Part shown: positions 21,211 through 31,515 of the stretch, in pieces
Layout of the letters: each line of letters begins with the position of its first letter
Position numbering within the stretch: position 1 is the first letter of the stretch
Assembly (NCBI GenBank): GCA_000331325.2
Contig: CM003431.1
Location: 310,001 to 374,000, forward strand
Source of the DNA: Crithidia fasciculata
Lineage: Eukaryota > Euglenozoa > Kinetoplastea > Trypanosomatida > Trypanosomatidae
Reading direction: 5' to 3'
Length of the DNA stretch: 64,000 bases
Position numbers and translations under genes: made by a program
The notes under the pieces: generated by a model
Told to the model about the DNA's origin: nothing
Databases searched by the model: none
The model's input: only the letters and a program-made list of their open reading frames with translations

Positions 21211-22359
21211 GCAGCGATCCCGTCCGCAGCGTCTTGAGCCGTTTTTTCTCTTCTCGCTGTTGTTCAATGTGTGTGTTTTCCGTTGAAGTCCGATTGACTG
21301 TGTTCCTGCTGCTGATCGATATCTGTGTGTCTGTGTGTTTGTTGGCTGTGGAACATTCACGCCGTGCACGTCTCAGATCCGTAAACTGTAGCGGATGAAG
21401 CTTTCGCAGAGTTGGAAGCACCTCTCCCTTTCTTTTGTGTCCCCGTCAGGCTTCCGCTTTCTTCATTCTCAGCCTTTGCGGCTTTATAAAGGCGCTGGTG
21501 GCTCGGCAGTGAGTGTGTTTATCCTTTTGTTACACGCTCTTATGGGTTGTGCCTTTTTATTTTTATTTTATTGCGGCTCCGGTGGAAGGTCTACTCTCTT
21601 TGTCGTGTGTGGCGCGCGTGGCGGGCAGGTGCAGCTGTGCGCTCCGCGGCGTGCTGCCTTCGTTGATTACTACAGAATCTCTAACATCTACAAAAGAAGG
21701 ACGAAATAGAGACGTCGAAAGCGGACTTCAAGCGCGTTTTCTTGGCTCGTGCGCAAGCTGCTTTCCATAGTTTCTGCCAACAAAGTGCGGTGCCGCGAAT
21801 ACGAGCTGGCTCATGCGTTGCATCGGCTCTCAGTCGTGCTTCATGGAAGTCCGTAAAGTGGACTCCTCTGACGTGCAAACAGTTATTGTAAAAGTCATTG
21901 ACGACCACCAGCCAAAAAAAATGTATACATGTACAGAGTCTTTAGCTGCATGTTAGTGTGCAAACTCTATAAAGAGGCCATACATGATTGTCTAATTTGT
22001 GGCACATGGAGTAAAAAAACACACGTTTCTTATAGGTTCTGAGCGCGTTGGCTAGTATGTTGCAGAGACCACAACATGAACTATTGTCACTGTTGCACGA
22101 CTTCCGCCTCATGTCCAATTTTCCCCCTTTTTTTTTTGAATCGTGAGGATGGCAAGTGCCTCTCCTCTCTTGAACACATTGTTTTTTTTTTCCCAATTTG
22201 TCTCATCTGTGCATCTTACGCAGCAAGAATAGATGTACTGCGAGCCCATCCGCCCCTTTTCCTTTTTGTTGAGGAGCGTCACACACCCCCATAGAAGACA
22301 CAATCCCCCTTTACAGAGCAGGTGTGACCTCGCTTTGCTCTGGAAATCGAGCACAATCC
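21211..22359. other. Spacer between uL22m and the 720-aa protein gene
   Basis: About 1.15 kb of UTR/spacer with T tracts at about 22124-22137 and 22181-22190. Candidate AG acceptors lie near 22314-22320. No coding frame that I trust. Confidence 0.5.
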
Positions 22360-24522
22360 ATGCACGTCTCCCGCAAGCGGTATCGTCCGCTCGACTCTGC
22401 CGAGGAGCGCGCCGTGCATGCAACCCAGCGTGTGGAGCTTCTCCCCCTCGACGATGAGCAGTCGTACTGCTTCAGCTGGCCTGAGTCACCTCTGACGCAG
22501 TGGCTGCGGGAGAACACGCACTACGCCACCCTGCACCAGCTTGTCACCACCACCGCGGGTGTAAGCGGTGTCGGGAGTGGCGCGGGCTGGAGCGGTGACG
22601 GTGCACACGCCAGTGGATCGGCTGACCTTGTCGTAGGCAGCACAGGAGCCGTGGCGGGAGGTAGAAAAGAGGCGCTGGCTAAGTTGGTAGGAGGCTCGCT
22701 CCCTTCAGTCTCTCCGCATGCTGCCTCAACTGGTGGAATATCTGGAGCCGCTGCTCTGCTCTCCTTCCCCTCTTCCTCGTCATCGGCGCGGCGTCAAGTC
22801 GAACTACCACCGGTGCACATGCTGGACGATGTTGCGGATGTTTACTGCACTGCGTCGGGGCAGGCAGCAGCAGGGGGCTTTCACACGACGCACGCCGACG
22901 GCGCTTCCGCTGCCGATGAAGTGCAGGCTCTGCTGCAGCGCCTTCGGTGCGAGATCGACGCCATTCACATGAGCGAGTCCGCAAGCGGCAGGAGCACGGA
23001 CGAGAATGCGTGGCCTGCATCAACAACGTGTACTCGTCGCTCGTCTAATCAACGCGGCGGTGCAACAAGCGTGCCGCGGCCGGCCTCCATCACAATCCCT
23101 GATGATGCACCACGCGCAGTGCCGCACCCGCTGGCCCCACCCCGGCCACAGAGCGTCACCGAGGACTCTATCTTCTCGCTCTCAGAGACGCAGCTGGCGG
23201 ACTTGGCGATGTCGGGTGTCCCCGCGTTGTGTGCTGCTGAGGAGCAACAAGACGAGGAGCGACAGCAGCGGCAGCACGGCGGGAATGACACGGCGCACAC
23301 GTCAAACGCGCACTCCGCCGAGGCACGGCATGACGGTGGGGAGAAAGCGGCGCAGCAGGCGTCGCAGCCTGCCATGGTGGTGGTCGTGGAGGAGGCGACG
23401 CTCTGTGACGGAGACGTGAGCCTATCGGACACATCGCAGCGTCGTCTTGGCCGACCAGGGCAGCAGCAGGAGCAGCGGCAACAGCAGCAAAGCCCGCCAC
23501 CACGGCAAATCTTCCCAGAGGCGTACAGGCGGATGATTGAGCACGAGGTGGTCGGCCTGGAGTGGCGGACGTGGACGCAGTCGCAGCGCACCGCCGCGGC
23601 GTTGCAGCGGCTTCTCTCGCTGGAGGCGGCGGTGCCCTTCGAGCCCAGCGGCGATGCACCCCGCGATGCGTGGCGCGCCGTTGTCTACCGTCTGTGGCTG
23701 CAGTGGCGCCAGCAGGTACCACATGACAGCGATTGGAAGACAGAGCCTCTCTCGCCGACAACAAGTCGTGTGCGCTTCTCAGCAGCTTCGGGCTCTCCTT
23801 CAGCTGCGCTGGTGCAGCCACCATGCTCTCTGGGCAACACGCAGTCGCATCGCCTGCCGTGGGGTGCCCCGCTGCTGGCCGGGGCCTACCTCTACGGCAC
23901 GAGCAACGACTACTTTATCTGCCTGCCCCCTTCTACTGCCGCCGCCGTCGCTACACCCGGCAGCGCTGCGTCGGCGTCGTCGTCGCCAGCGGCGGTGGCG
24001 AGTGGGGCATCGGTGTGGCCGGCGATGTCGCGTCGCAGGGGTGCCTACAACTTTCTCCGCTGGAAGGTGGAGCTGCACCAGGCGCAGCTGTCACACACCA
24101 CGACGACAGAGGTGGGCAAAACGCTGAAGGAGGAGGAGGAGGAGGCGGAGCAGCCGCAGCGGCCGAACCGGTACGTCAAGGGTCCGCTGGGGCTCTCCGA
24201 CACGTTCGCATCCGGGCGACCACGGCGCCACAGCGCTGTTGAGGCATCGACATCAGCATCGGTGGCACCTGTCTCGAATCCCACTACCGCGTCGCCATCA
24301 CCACCGCCACCGCTGCCAACGGCCTCTTCGCCCTCTCTCTCCACCGCTCACTCAATGATGAGCGCGGCACAGATTAAGGCACTCGTGCAGGCCACCGTTC
24401 TCACCCAACCCTTCGCAGAGCTGCAGCTGGACGAGGAGCCGAATGCGGTGCGGGAGCGGCTGGCGTGCCCGGACTTGCGCCACGACACGGATGCGTGGCG
24501 CGTGTGGCTCTCGAAGGTCTGA
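22360..24522 (+). CDS. Large low-complexity protein, function unknown
   Basis: A 720-aa protein starting at the ATG at 22360 (MHVSRKRYRPLD); an upstream in-frame GTG is unlikely to be used. Ordered-looking islands are the first 60 residues (with FSWPESPLTQWLREN), a helical Trp-rich segment at about 388-455 (YRRMIEHEVVGLEWRTWTQ and RDAWRAVVYRLWLQW), a Tyr-rich patch (GAYLYGTSNDYFICL) and the last 35 residues ending in DAWRVWLSKV. The DAWR...W motif thus occurs twice. Between them lie Ala/Ser/Gly, poly-Gln, acidic and Pro-rich linkers. I recognise no known domain, signal peptide or membrane span. GC-rich third positions and continuous framing support a real gene. It is probably a trypanosomatid-restricted protein. 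Confidence 0.8.
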   Translation: MHVSRKRYRPLDSAEERAVHATQRVELLPLDDEQSYCFSWPESPLTQWLRENTHYATLHQLVTTTAGVSGVGSGAGWSGDGAHASGSADLVVGSTGAVAGGRKEALAKLVGGSLPSVSPHAASTGGISGAAALLSFPSSSSSARRQVELPPVHMLDDVADVYCTASGQAAAGGFHTTHADGASAADEVQALLQRLRCEIDAIHMSESASGRSTDENAWPASTTCTRRSSNQRGGATSVPRPASITIPDDAPRAVPHPLAPPRPQSVTEDSIFSLSETQLADLAMSGVPALCAAEEQQDEERQQRQHGGNDTAHTSNAHSAEARHDGGEKAAQQASQPAMVVVVEEATLCDGDVSLSDTSQRRLGRPGQQQEQRQQQQSPPPRQIFPEAYRRMIEHEVVGLEWRTWTQSQRTAAALQRLLSLEAAVPFEPSGDAPRDAWRAVVYRLWLQWRQQVPHDSDWKTEPLSPTTSRVRFSAASGSPSAALVQPPCSLGNTQSHRLPWGAPLLAGAYLYGTSNDYFICLPPSTAAAVATPGSAASASSSPAAVASGASVWPAMSRRRGAYNFLRWKVELHQAQLSHTTTTEVGKTLKEEEEEAEQPQRPNRYVKGPLGLSDTFASGRPRRHSAVEASTSASVAPVSNPTTASPSPPPPLPTASSPSLSTAHSMMSAAQIKALVQATVLTQPFAELQLDEEPNAVRERLACPDLRHDTDAWRVWLSKV

Positions 24523-25395
24523 AGGGGACAGAAAGTAGAAAGAAGAAAAAAGTAGTTTGATGAAAGTTTGTGACGTTGCGACTCACTTGCATCCCTTCGC
24601 TTCTCCTTCCCTCCTCCACCAACACTTTCATGGTGCGTGGTTCTCGCAAGCTTTTTTTTTTTTCAGCTCTGCTTCTTCTCCCTACCGAAAAAAGAGAGCC
24701 CGCTTCTGGCTTCAAGTTTGCGTCCCCGATCGGTCGAATACAGGGAAACAAAGTACAGGAAAAAAAGAAGATAACTCGGTGACCTACCAACAACGTAGCG
24801 TTCTGTCGGTGCGGATGGTGAACTTACCCTTCCTCCTCGTTGTTGTTTTCAAAGGCGGCTCGGAACAGCGAAGGACGACTCGCGAGCGGGAAAGAGAAGA
24901 AAAATCCTTCCCATGTTGCAGTCTTTACTCTTTTCGTTTTCGAGTGTATGTGGCGCACGCTGGCGCCATTTTTTTTTTCCAAATACATCGACTCAACGGA
25001 TTATCTGATTACTTCTTTTTGTTTTGTGTTCTCGTGTGTACTCCTCATCCCCTCTGTCCCCCTTTCTTTCCCTCTCTCCTTTTCCATCGGCACTGCTCGC
25101 CCTCCTCTTCGACCACTACTCGCGCGCTCTCGCCGCCTCCACCGACATCTCTCTGGCAGCTGTTCAGTCAATTTTATAGTTATTATTGCTTTCTACTTGT
25201 TGTGCCAACGTCTCTCTAGTACAGACACACCCACACGTACCCTCATACGACGCCCGCACGCAAGGTTCGCCTCCACCTCCCACACAAACGTCTTTTTCTT
25301 TTTTGTACCTTTAGCGGCTGTTTTTCTTTTTCTTCGTGCACTTTGCCATCTCTTTCTGTCTTTTCCACCGCTTTCTATTGCACTCTTCAGCAATC
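24523..25395. other. Spacer with dense pyrimidine tracts
   Basis: About 0.87 kb of UTR/spacer. The stretch from about 25010 to 25390 is strongly T/C-rich and ends in an AG at 25389-25390, five bases before the next ATG. No credible gene. Confidence 0.5.
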
Positions 25396-25761
25396 ATGTC
25401 CTCGAACAAGGTAGGCGGGAGCAAGTGGGTGAGCACCCGCGTGCTCCAGCAGAAGCAGCAGCAGGGCCCAACGACGACCCCTGCGTCTGGCAACGTGTCG
25501 GCCGGTAGTAAGATCATGGAGGACAAGGCCATCGCTGCTGCCCGCTTTAAGGAGCACCAGGACAGCCCGATGCCAGATTCCGAAGTTGCGGAGTCGAAGG
25601 TATTTGAGGTGCAGGAGGCGACAGACGCGCTGAGCAACCTGGCCCACAACGCCGACTCGTCCATGTATGAGCTGAGCGGCGAGGCGCTGGTGAAGGAGCA
25701 CCAGACGGCCGACGCCTTCCACGACTTAATTATGGAGCAGGTGCAGCAGCAGTCGCGTTAA
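25396..25761 (+). CDS. Small soluble protein of unknown function
   Basis: A 121-aa protein starting at the ATG at 25396 (MSSNKVGGSKWVSTRVLQQ). An AG acceptor at 25389-25390 excludes the longer upstream frame. The first 40 residues are Gln/Thr/Gly-rich and basic; the remainder is acidic and predicted helical. KEHQ occurs twice (about residues 52-55 and 99-102), each followed by an acidic/Ala helix, suggesting a weak internal repeat. There is no membrane segment, signal peptide or known domain. Framing and codon use are coding-like. I do not recognise the family; a kinetoplastid-conserved hypothetical protein is likely. Confidence 0.75.
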   Translation: MSSNKVGGSKWVSTRVLQQKQQQGPTTTPASGNVSAGSKIMEDKAIAAARFKEHQDSPMPDSEVAESKVFEVQEATDALSNLAHNADSSMYELSGEALVKEHQTADAFHDLIMEQVQQQSR

Positions 25762-26898
25762 GAATGTCGCGGAAGGAAAGGTGCAAATAGGTGGAGAGAG
25801 ACCAGAGGGATAGAGAGATCGAGGTGATCTGAGAAGAGGAACGAGAGAAACATGGCCAATGCAAGCTGGTGCGCGCGACCGATGTGGTGAGTTGCTAAAG
25901 AGCACTTGCAACGGATGTGGTCCCTCTTTGCAATCATCTCTTCCACGCAGTTGTGGCTGCTGCTCCCTCCCTTCTCTGAGGTGATGATTAGTACCTGCGC
26001 ATTTTTCCGATAGTTGCTTGTGTTGTGGCACGCTTATAGATATCATGTCGGTTTCACACTCGTGAGTGGCCTTGTGTCTTTTGGAAAGCTTTTCGGTCTC
26101 GCTTTCACTATCTTTCACCATCGCCCGATCCAACAGCTACCTCTTTTTTATTTATTCTGGTTTCATTGTTGTTGTTCAGCTGGAAGTCTGTGCATATGTG
26201 CACGTTTAATTTTTTTTTTGTCTCTCTGTGTTTGCGTGGTGTCGTGCGCTGCGATTTGTAAGTCTCTGATTGTGTTGGTGATGCCTCCCGATGCGGAACT
26301 ACTTAAAAGAAATGAAACGAAAAAAAAAGACAAAAGGATAGTCAGGTGCTTCTTAATCGCTGCCGGGACGAATTTCTCTGGTGGAAAAAGTAAAATACGC
26401 GTTGCGGTGTCTGCAATTGTGTTCTGAGACTCCACAAACGAGGCTTTTTGTCATTCGCAAGCGACTTCCTGTCGCTTGGAGAAGCAGCACGAAGGCATCG
26501 TTCACTTAGCCACACCGGACATGGTTTGGATGCACTGAGCGCCTCGAATTTTCATCTGAGTGTGCTTTTCCAAAGATGCGGTGGGCGTCTCTCTTTGTAT
26601 CTCTCACGGCATCTGAATCTCTCCGCACCATTGACGCAAACACTTGGAAGGTCTAAGGGGGCCAGTGTGCTTGTGTGTGTTGAGGAGCGACGGTAAAGTG
26701 ATGGTGATCTTTCGTGAATTGTGACTTGGACCTTTAGTAAATCTCATGCAGTACTTTCTGTTTCTCTCTCTCTTTTTTTTTCTTCCTGCGTCGACGCAGA
26801 AACCTGCTCCACTAAAACAATTAAATCAGAGGCCGAGCACTGAACAGCAACAGTAACCTGCTTCCCTGGCACCGCTGCACTGACTTGCTCAACATCAC
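25762..26898. other. Spacer before the 60-aa microprotein gene
   Basis: About 1.1 kb of UTR/spacer. It ends in a strong pyrimidine tract (26758-26787) followed by an AG at 26798-26799. I see nothing else coding. Confidence 0.5.
26758..26799 (+). promoter_or_regulatory. Polypyrimidine tract and AG acceptor of the microprotein gene
   Basis: An almost unbroken T/C run is followed by the first AG at 26798-26799. This leaves a 99-base 5' UTR with no upstream ATG that I noticed before the ATG at 26899, supporting real expression of the short frame. Confidence 0.55.
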
Positions 26899-27081
26899 AT
26901 GTTTCGCGCTGTAGCGGCTGTGGTGGCGGCCGCTGCCGTTGGTGCTGCCGCCTACACGTCCTACCAGAAAGAAAATGAGCGGCTCGTGGCGGCTCAGATG
27001 CGTCTGCTGATGGAAGAAGAGGAGAAGGGGACGTCTCAGGTGAACCAGGTCCCCGGTGCCGAGCTGCCAAGTTCGGGCTAA
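26899..27081 (+). CDS. 60-aa single-span membrane microprotein
   Basis: A short ATG-started frame (MFRAVAAVVAAAAVGAAAYT...) with an Ala/Val hydrophobic segment at about residues 4-19, a basic/Tyr boundary, an amphipathic stretch ending in a Glu run (about 36-43) and a polar tail. Its GC-rich coding composition stands out from the T-rich spacer, and a textbook pyrimidine tract plus AG precedes it. The N-terminal hydrophobic segment without a cleavage site suggests an anchored protein; small accessory subunits of mitochondrial membrane complexes look like this. No family is recognised, and the mitochondrial idea is inference. Confidence 0.65.
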   Translation: MFRAVAAVVAAAAVGAAAYTSYQKENERLVAAQMRLLMEEEEKGTSQVNQVPGAELPSSG

Positions 27082-27812
27082 CGGCCCGTGTGTGAGGCTT
27101 TTGCGGCGCTTACCTTGCAAGCTCACGCACACACATACACACTCTCTCTTCATTTGTGAGTGCACAGAGAACCCTCTCCGCCTCTGCTTATTTCTTTCTT
27201 CACAGTTTTTAAACATTTTCTGCGTGTGTTTCTTGATCTCGAGCACCGCGGCCTTCGGCATCACGGAATTGCGGACGTCAATCAACTCCCTCCCTCCTTA
27301 TGGTGAAGTCTTCGGTGTACCCTCATCATCTTTTTTGGCGTAGCTCACAGCGGCACGCTGAGCAAGCAAAAGAAAGAGAAAGAGAATACTCAAAAGGAGT
27401 CAACGTTAGTAACAAGGTTCTTAACGTAGCGGTGCGATTGTGCAGGCTTTAAGGCTCGATTATAAGAGCAAAACCAAAAATTCGCAAATGTAATCTTGCC
27501 ACCCTTCACATGTGAAAGCACCGGTTTAAATTATCCACGTCGAATGACCCTCTTTTCCTTTTTTTTTGTGTCTTTGAACCATTGCAAACACCGCTTCTTC
27601 TCCTTTTCACTCCTCTACTTCTCTCTTTTCCATTGAATCTCTCTGCCTCTGGTGTAAGAGGGTACTGACTGCTGAGTTGGCCAGATCATCTCATCTGCAA
27701 ACGGCATTAGCACTCGAGAGCCAATCGAGAAGCTAGCAACACACACGACCTTCGTCAATTACCAACTACTATATCCCTCTTCGACGCAAAAAAAAAAGAA
27801 GAAAAAGAAAAA
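27082..27812. other. Spacer before the IQUB gene
   Basis: About 0.73 kb of UTR/spacer with pyrimidine tracts at about 27549-27570 and 27595-27635. No gene seen. Confidence 0.5.
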
Positions 27813-30593
27813 ATGGACGGCGACAGCGGCGATGCGGAGCGTGAAGGGCCTCCGCAGCTGTCCCCACCCCACACACCCGTTGCGGCACATCCGGACGACA
27901 CGCCGCTAGATGGCGTAGAGGATGCGCATGACAGCACTCCGCCACGCGTGCCATCGCCCCTCGCAGACGCGAATGATGACACATCCGAAGTTGGACACGA
28001 GGTGGCGCCGCCACGCACCACACCAGACGGCAACGACGTCGCGTACTTTGCACGTCTGCACCCCGCCGCGGATGAGCTGGCCGACAACGCGGCGTCGGAT
28101 GTGCGGCGTGTGCCCCCTGCGTCGAGCGCTCCAGCCCCGGACTACGAGGACATTCCTCCGCCGCTTCCACAGGCAGGAGACGATGGCGCTGCAAAGGGCG
28201 GGCGGCCGCAGTCCGGCGGCGTACCCGGTGCAGCCACCGCCTCCACGCTGGTGCCGTCGACGGTTGCCCCTTCCGCTGTGACGCGGCAGCCCTGCCACGG
28301 CACGCAGGTGGACGCCGATGCGGACATCCTCGCTGACACTGGTGCAACAGCATCAGTAGGGGACAACGCGGCGATGGCGGAGACTGGAGGAGATGCAGCG
28401 GCTACGGCAGCCGCAACAGGCGCGTCGCCGCCGCAGTGGAGTCTGCCTCCGCAGGCGGCCCACGGCACGGCGGAGGTGACCGTCACCCTTCTCCCCATGC
28501 AGGCCTTAGCCCGCATCACCGTCGCGGTGCACAACCCCCACCTCTACCGGCCGCAACCCGCCGCTGCGGCGCACGGTGGCCGCCGAGGCAGCAGCAGCGG
28601 CGACGACGACGAAGAGGAGAACGAGCGATCTGATAGAGCCAGCGGAGGCGCGGCTGGGAACGGCAGTGAGTCCTCATCGCCCCACTGGGTGTTGATGGCG
28701 AAGGATCTCTTTGAGGGTCTGGCGCAGCACCTCAGTCTCCACCCAGAGTCCTTCTACGTCTTTCACCAGCACCGGCGTCTCCGCTTCACCGGCACGCTTT
28801 TCCTCGACTGCGACGTCACGTCAGCGCCTGACGCCACAGGGGCCCCGGCGGCGAACAGCCGTGCTGAGCCGGTGTGGGTGTCTGTCACTTTCCCAGATTC
28901 CGCGAATGAAGCTGCTGCTGCGTCGGCAGACCCGCGCGTGCCCTTCCCTGCCCCGTCCGCTTCGCAGGCCGCGGAGGAGGAGGCGGCAGAGGCGCAGGCG
29001 TCCCTCGCTGCGGTCCCTTCGCACCTCGCCCACCTTGCCCCCAACGACTACGTCACCCGCTGCATCCAGGTGCGACGCCGCAAGTACGAAATTCCCCCAC
29101 GCAGCCTCGTCGAGGGACGGCGGCAGGGATACAGTTACAATGACGTGATCAAGCAGATGCAGACGCTGCACGACATTGCCGACAACGACGGGCAGGAGGG
29201 CGGCGACTCGAACTTCGTGACGATGGCGATCGTGCAGGACAGCCCAGCGCCGCCGGGAAAGCCGTTTCTCGGCGGCTACCGCGACCGCCGCCGCGCCAGT
29301 CACGTGCTGCTGCACGCCGCCACGCAGCTCTACCACCGCGACCTGGAGTACTCGCCGTTTGCGCGCACCGGGGCTGCTGGTCCAGGGGCTGGTGACCGTG
29401 CCTCGCGACAGACCCAGACGTTTGGCATTTCCCGCAGCTGCCAGACCCATCGAGAGGCGTGTGCGCAGACGCCACGCGTGGACCTGCTGCTAGAGACGGC
29501 CCACGATTTCGTGGTGGTGGCGCGGCCCTACTTCACGGCTGCCGCGCTGCGGGAGCTGCAGGACGAGATGGCGGTGATGATCCAGAAGATGTACCGGCAG
29601 TGGAAGGCGCGGCAGGTGCGGGCGGAGCTGGAGGCGGCGGAGTCGGCACGGCAGCACCGCGCCGGCGCTCGTCAGCGGCGTGAGGAGGCCCTGCACGCCG
29701 CCGTCGAGGACGCCGCGCAGCTGCGGCTCGATGACCCCCGCAGTGCCGCGGACTTTGAGCGCGTGAAGCAGGATATCGTCGCCTGGCGTGCCGAGGAGGC
29801 GGCACGGATTCAGCGCGATGCCACCCTTTCTCCTGCTGACGCACGCGTGGCTCTGCTGGCGCTCACCAAGAAGGAGCTGCAGCTGCTCCAGCAGCTCGAC
29901 CAGCGTCGCCGGGAGGTGGGCAAGACGCGCGAGGAAGTGGCATTCGTGCACAACCTTGATCGGATGGCGGCACCGAAGCAGTGGGGCACGGTGCACGTGG
30001 TGACGCCAGAGACGGAGCGCGCCGGGGAGCTGCGAGACCTCTACGAGCGCCTGGTGCAAACCAACAGCGCCGTGTCAATGCGGATGGCAAGTAGTAAGAA
30101 GGCAGCCGCAGCCACGACGACGTCGACGACGACCACAGCACATTCTCCTGGTGCCACCACGGCGTCCCCGCAGAGCACCATGAGCGGATCGTTGCAGGGT
30201 GGGAAGTCGGTGAACGCGGCCGCCTCACAGGCCACCCCCGTTGCCGCAACGCCAGCCGATGAGGGACTGAACACAGTGACCGCCGCACGCCTTGACATCC
30301 TGCTGCGTGTAAAGTGGACCGTGCGTGAGTTCCAGTCAAGCTCCACGCTGGCACGCGAGTTGGGTGAGCTGATCGACCGAGAAGCCGACCTGCTGCACCG
30401 TGGCCGGCGCGACGCCTCCTTGTCGGGACTGCGCCGCCGCATTCAGGCTCTCTTTGCCGAGTTCATCGAGGACCCAGCCTTCAACCCCGGTGTGAAGGAC
30501 TTTGTGCAGACGGCGCGTGGCCGGGCGAGGGTGAAGGCGGTGGAGGCGGAGCGCTCGCTGCAGCAGACGAAGACGCAGCGTACCTCTGCCTAG
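27813..30593 (+). CDS. IQUB homologue (IQ motif and ubiquitin-like protein), axonemal
   Basis: A 926-aa protein (ATG 27813). The first 215 residues are acidic, Pro/Ala-rich and disordered. A ubiquitin-like domain follows (about 220-325), interrupted by an acidic Ser/Asp/Glu loop and resuming at HWVLMAKDLFEGLAQHL with FYVFHQHRRLRFTG. Next comes the family hallmark KPFLGGYRDRR (about 483-493) with a TQT segment, then an IQ motif at about 585-605 (VMIQKMYRQWKARQVR) and a long charged helical region to about 740. A Thr/Ala low-complexity stretch precedes a final helical domain (about 825-915). IQUB proteins are components of radial spoke 1 in motile cilia and bind calmodulin-like proteins through the IQ motif. 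The predicted place is the flagellar axoneme. Identity rests on domain order plus the FLGGYR and IQ regions. Confidence 0.82.
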   Translation: MDGDSGDAEREGPPQLSPPHTPVAAHPDDTPLDGVEDAHDSTPPRVPSPLADANDDTSEVGHEVAPPRTTPDGNDVAYFARLHPAADELADNAASDVRRVPPASSAPAPDYEDIPPPLPQAGDDGAAKGGRPQSGGVPGAATASTLVPSTVAPSAVTRQPCHGTQVDADADILADTGATASVGDNAAMAETGGDAAATAAATGASPPQWSLPPQAAHGTAEVTVTLLPMQALARITVAVHNPHLYRPQPAAAAHGGRRGSSSGDDDEEENERSDRASGGAAGNGSESSSPHWVLMAKDLFEGLAQHLSLHPESFYVFHQHRRLRFTGTLFLDCDVTSAPDATGAPAANSRAEPVWVSVTFPDSANEAAAASADPRVPFPAPSASQAAEEEAAEAQASLAAVPSHLAHLAPNDYVTRCIQVRRRKYEIPPRSLVEGRRQGYSYNDVIKQMQTLHDIADNDGQEGGDSNFVTMAIVQDSPAPPGKPFLGGYRDRRRASHVLLHAATQLYHRDLEYSPFARTGAAGPGAGDRASRQTQTFGISRSCQTHREACAQTPRVDLLLETAHDFVVVARPYFTAAALRELQDEMAVMIQKMYRQWKARQVRAELEAAESARQHRAGARQRREEALHAAVEDAAQLRLDDPRSAADFERVKQDIVAWRAEEAARIQRDATLSPADARVALLALTKKELQLLQQLDQRRREVGKTREEVAFVHNLDRMAAPKQWGTVHVVTPETERAGELRDLYERLVQTNSAVSMRMASSKKAAAATTTSTTTTAHSPGATTASPQSTMSGSLQGGKSVNAAASQATPVAATPADEGLNTVTAARLDILLRVKWTVREFQSSSTLARELGELIDREADLLHRGRRDASLSGLRRRIQALFAEFIEDPAFNPGVKDFVQTARGRARVKAVEAERSLQQTKTQRTSA

Positions 30594-31515
30594 GTGGTGA
30601 TACTCTCTCCGGTGTTGCTTGTCTTATTTTTGTTTACTTTTTTGCTGAGACTGCCGCATGCTCAGTGGCAACGTGCCGATGATGGGCACGGAATTCCCGC
30701 AGTGCGCCTTTTTTGAGTTCGTTGTGTCTCTCCATACCTTTCTTTTCTTTCATGTATGATGTTTCTCTGTTTTTACAACATGTGTGGCTTTGCGTCTTCC
30801 GCGGCCGCACCGCGCTATGTATAGTGTGCCTCTACCTACTTTTTTTCTCTCTTGTACTATGTCTGAGTATTGCTGCGTGCTCTGTTTTTTTTTTTCTTCC
30901 TCAACTCTGTTCTATATGAAATATACAAAGGTAGTGTCAAGCTGCTCTTGCGCGTCACCCACGTGACGGTGACGATACGTGCCGACCTGACCGCGGAAGC
31001 TGGACAAAATGCACGGTTTTGTTGGTGTAGCAGTATACAACTGCGCGTGCGCGGCTCCACCAACAAAAAAGGAAAGTCTGGACGTCCCACTTTCGCTTTG
31101 TGATGGCGAGAGAGAGAGAAAAAGAGGCGCTTTCATCGTCCTGTCTCACGGCTTATTGCCCAGTAAAAATGCCAGTGGTGAGTCGCTTTCGTTTGCTGTG
31201 CACAGGAGTACCGTTCGTGTTTTCCATATGAAATTCCCACCTTGATGTGTAGCGTCTTCTGCACCGCCTCAAAAGCCAACACATCTTCCTCTCCCCCTTC
31301 TGTTTTTTCCTCCTTCTCTCTGTCTGACTCTCCTTTGTGTGTGTACGCCGCTCATTGTTCGCTGGACTGCGTGTCGTAGAACACTCACTGCCGCTTTCCC
31401 ATTCCTAAGAGTATCAGCTGTACGAGTAACCCAAGACTTTGGCTGACCCCTGCGTGGCCAACAAGCATCAGCCGCCGTCAAATTAATTCTCTTCCTGACA
31501 ATCCAGACAAGAAAG
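30594..31515. other. Spacer between IQUB and PRP18 genes
   Basis: About 0.92 kb. It contains T runs near 30884-30897 and a T/C tract at about 31285-31335 that probably directs trans-splicing of the PRP18 gene. No credible gene. Confidence 0.5.
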
